Assembly (NCBI GenBank): GCA_945875585.1
Contig: CAMCLK010000009.1
Span: forward strand, 43,879-107,878
Direction: 5' to 3'
Origin: Candidatus Kuenenia stuttgartensis
Lineage (GTDB): Bacteria > Planctomycetota > Planctomycetia > Gemmatales > Gemmataceae
DNA: 64,000 nucleotides
Shown: one piece after another, positions 62,826 to 64,000 of the stretch
How the letters are laid out: each line of letters starts with the position of its first letter
Numbering within the stretch: the stretch's first letter is position 1
Program-made: the position numbers and the translations under genes
Notes under the pieces: generated by a model
Told to the model about the DNA's origin: nothing
Seen by the model: the letters and a program-made list of their open reading frames with translations, nothing else
Database searches by the model: none

Positions 62826-63452
62826 TCAGTCCAACTTTTCCATGGTGATGGCGCGGAAGTGGATCTCGTGGCCTTCGCTTTGGAAGCCTACGGGGCCTTC
62901 TTTCAGGGGTGATGAGCCTGAAGCCACGCGCTCGTTATTCACAAACACGACCACACCGCCGTTCTTGTCGCATTCGATACGGGTGGTGTTCCACTCGCCG
63001 AACGGTTTGCGCACCTTTTCAAGGGCTTTCACGTCAAAAACGTTGTCTGTAACTTTGACTCCCATGGGGAAAATCTTGCCATGGTCCTTGTACCTGCCCT
63101 GTGGTTCCAGGCTTACTGGCCAAATCTTGTTGAGTGGTTTCTGCATGTGGATAAGGGCGCCCGAATTGCTATCGGGGGTGCTACCCACGGGATAGCGCCA
63201 ATCGAACTGGAACTTGTAGTTCGAGTAGCTGGCTTCGGTACCAAGGTAAGAGAGAAGTTTCCCTTTGTTGACGATGATGCCGTCGGTCACAACCCAGTTT
63301 TCCAAGGGTTTGATGGAAACTTTTGACTTGGGATCGGCGAAGATGGTCCAGCCATCGAGGTTCTTGCCGTTGAAAATCGGCTCGGGTTTGGCGGCGCGGC
63401 TAAATCCGGCGAGGCCGACAAAGACAAGGGCGAGCGCGGCGAGGCGCAGCAT
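62826..63452 (-). CDS. DUF1080 (3-keto-disaccharide hydrolase-like) protein
   Basis: 208 residues with signal peptide (LRLAALALVFVGLAGFSRAA). FNGKNLDGWTIF, NWVVTDGIIVNKGKLLSY, YKFQFDWRYP, SNSGALIHM and PVGFQSEGHEIHFRAI are the standard DUF1080 lectin-like jelly roll. These are abundant in planctomycetes and thought to act on glycans; recent family knowledge links some to 3-keto-glycoside hydrolysis. Exported. Confidence 0.92.
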   Translation of the reverse strand: MLRLAALALVFVGLAGFSRAAKPEPIFNGKNLDGWTIFADPKSKVSIKPLENWVVTDGIIVNKGKLLSYLGTEASYSNYKFQFDWRYPVGSTPDSNSGALIHMQKPLNKIWPVSLEPQGRYKDHGKIFPMGVKVTDNVFDVKALEKVRKPFGEWNTTRIECDKNGGVVVFVNNERVASGSSPLKEGPVGFQSEGHEIHFRAITMEKLD

Positions 63453-63582
63453 GGTGAAAACTCCGGTGATAAGGGTTGTGAGGCTTGTGGAGCCTTATCG
63501 TAAAGCCTGATGGATCCATACTCAACAACCAGCGAGCGTGAATTGACGAAAGCCAGTCATTCCCCTAGCATCGAGTATTGCA

Positions 63583-63669
<87 letters not shown>

Positions 63670-63867
63670 TTTATTTTCAATCACTGCCTTAAACCCTTAT
63701 ACAGCAAGAACTTAAAACCATAAGATTTGCCTTATATGGCAACTGGGCCAATCGTGGGCCAATCAGACCCTTTTCTAGCCACTCACACTCTCCACAAAGA
63801 CAGGCTTTCGAGGCTCGGTGCCAGTAACTCACTGGCTTACATAACCAACCTCGACCAGCCCCCAACA
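63670..63867. other. Gene-free stretch between tRNA-Ser and the recombinase
   Basis: No gene seen. It contains a close pair GGGCCAATC (63746-63754 and 63759-63767 approximately), four to five bases apart, that may be a short direct repeat, and several hairpin-prone bases. Attachment-site sequence may be present, but the other boundary is outside the window. Confidence 0.4.
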
Positions 63868-64000
63868 TCAGCCGTTCCCCGGGATCTGTTCAGACCTGGG
63901 CAACAACCGAATGGACGACATGAGCTTCTTCGCATCAGCGCTATTCAAATGGTAATAGTGCATCACCATGGCGCTGTTGCGGTGCCCCAGCCACTGCTGC
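63868..64000 (-). CDS. Tyrosine recombinase/integrase, C-terminal 44 residues only
   Basis: The minus strand reads QQWLGHRNSAMVMHYYHL and then a polar tail ending at 63868 (TGA). LGHRNSAMVMHYYH is the C-terminal catalytic block of phage-type tyrosine recombinases: the His/Arg of LGHRN and the Tyr nucleophile a few residues later. The rest of the gene lies beyond the right edge. Its end faces the tRNA-Ser gene, a common integration target. Confidence 0.85.
   Translation of the reverse strand, partial: QQWLGHRNSAMVMHYYHLNSADAKKLMSSIRLLPRSEQIPGNG

Overview
This window looks like chromosomal DNA from a planctomycete, most likely a Gemmataceae-like member of the Planctomycetota. The evidence is three DUF1559 proteins with type-IV-pilin-like N-termini, a TIGR03067 protein, large c-type cytochrome proteins of the PVC/TIGR02604 and DUF1592 families, a sulfatase, a DUF1080 protein, a surface protein with the LLEARCTP-type N-terminus, and the usual mixture of short same-strand runs in both directions. 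No species is claimed.

Layout. 1-2466 (+): truncated YpfJ-like zinc metalloprotease, rhomboid protease, SnoaL-like protein. 2513-14705 (-): two DUF1559 units (one with a probable selenoprotein), a secreted Pro-rich protein, a large MscS channel, a phospholipase-D-like protein, and a TIGR03067 / TIM-barrel isomerase / sulfatase operon. 14909-15630 (+): a nucleotidyltransferase and small partner. 15653-17601 (-): pyrF and an epimerase. 17723-26294 (+): nadD, sdhCAB, aroB and a 1102-residue cytochrome protein. 26316-27871 (-): lipoprotein, NifU-like domain, ribF. 27913-28360 (+): RNase P RNA. 28243-33383 (-): cytochrome/thioredoxin fusion, BNR-like protein, third DUF1559 protein, Cys-rich protein, RNase D. 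33463-34734 (+): small conserved protein and a SUMF1-fold lipoprotein with a C-terminus like a diversity-generating-retroelement target. 34900-36390 (-): HhH/TerB-like membrane protein. 36517-39686 (+): rpsL-rpsG-fusA behind a near-consensus promoter. 39700-44229 (-): C11 peptidase, Ser/Thr kinase, two hypotheticals. 44677-48907 (+): amt-glnB behind a sigma-54-type promoter, then a PqaA-like protein. 49028-54266 (-): trxA, NYN-domain protein, phoH, cdsA, uppS, purA. 54426-60536 (+): cinA-like, membrane protein, CPBP protease, DUF1592 protein. 60519-64000: HEAT-like protein, M24 peptidase, DUF1080 protein, tRNA-Ser(GGA), and the 3' end of a tyrosine recombinase.

Strongest observations. (1) The carboxymuconolactone-decarboxylase/AhpD-like gene at 3998-5326 has one in-frame TGA exactly where the second Cys of its redox motif belongs (C-F-Y-TGA). 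A hairpin with a GGUC apical loop lies right behind it, as expected of a bacterial SECIS element. (2) The SUMF1-fold lipoprotein at 33868-34734 ends in a stretch whose changed codons fit adenine-directed mutagenesis of AAC codons, and an inverted repeat follows. No reverse transcriptase or template repeat is visible here. (3) A tyrosine recombinase ends next to a tRNA-Ser gene, suggesting an integrated island beyond the right edge. (4) The amt-glnB unit combines a -24/-12 promoter, an ammonium transporter with two added coiled-coil segments, and a PII protein lacking Tyr51.
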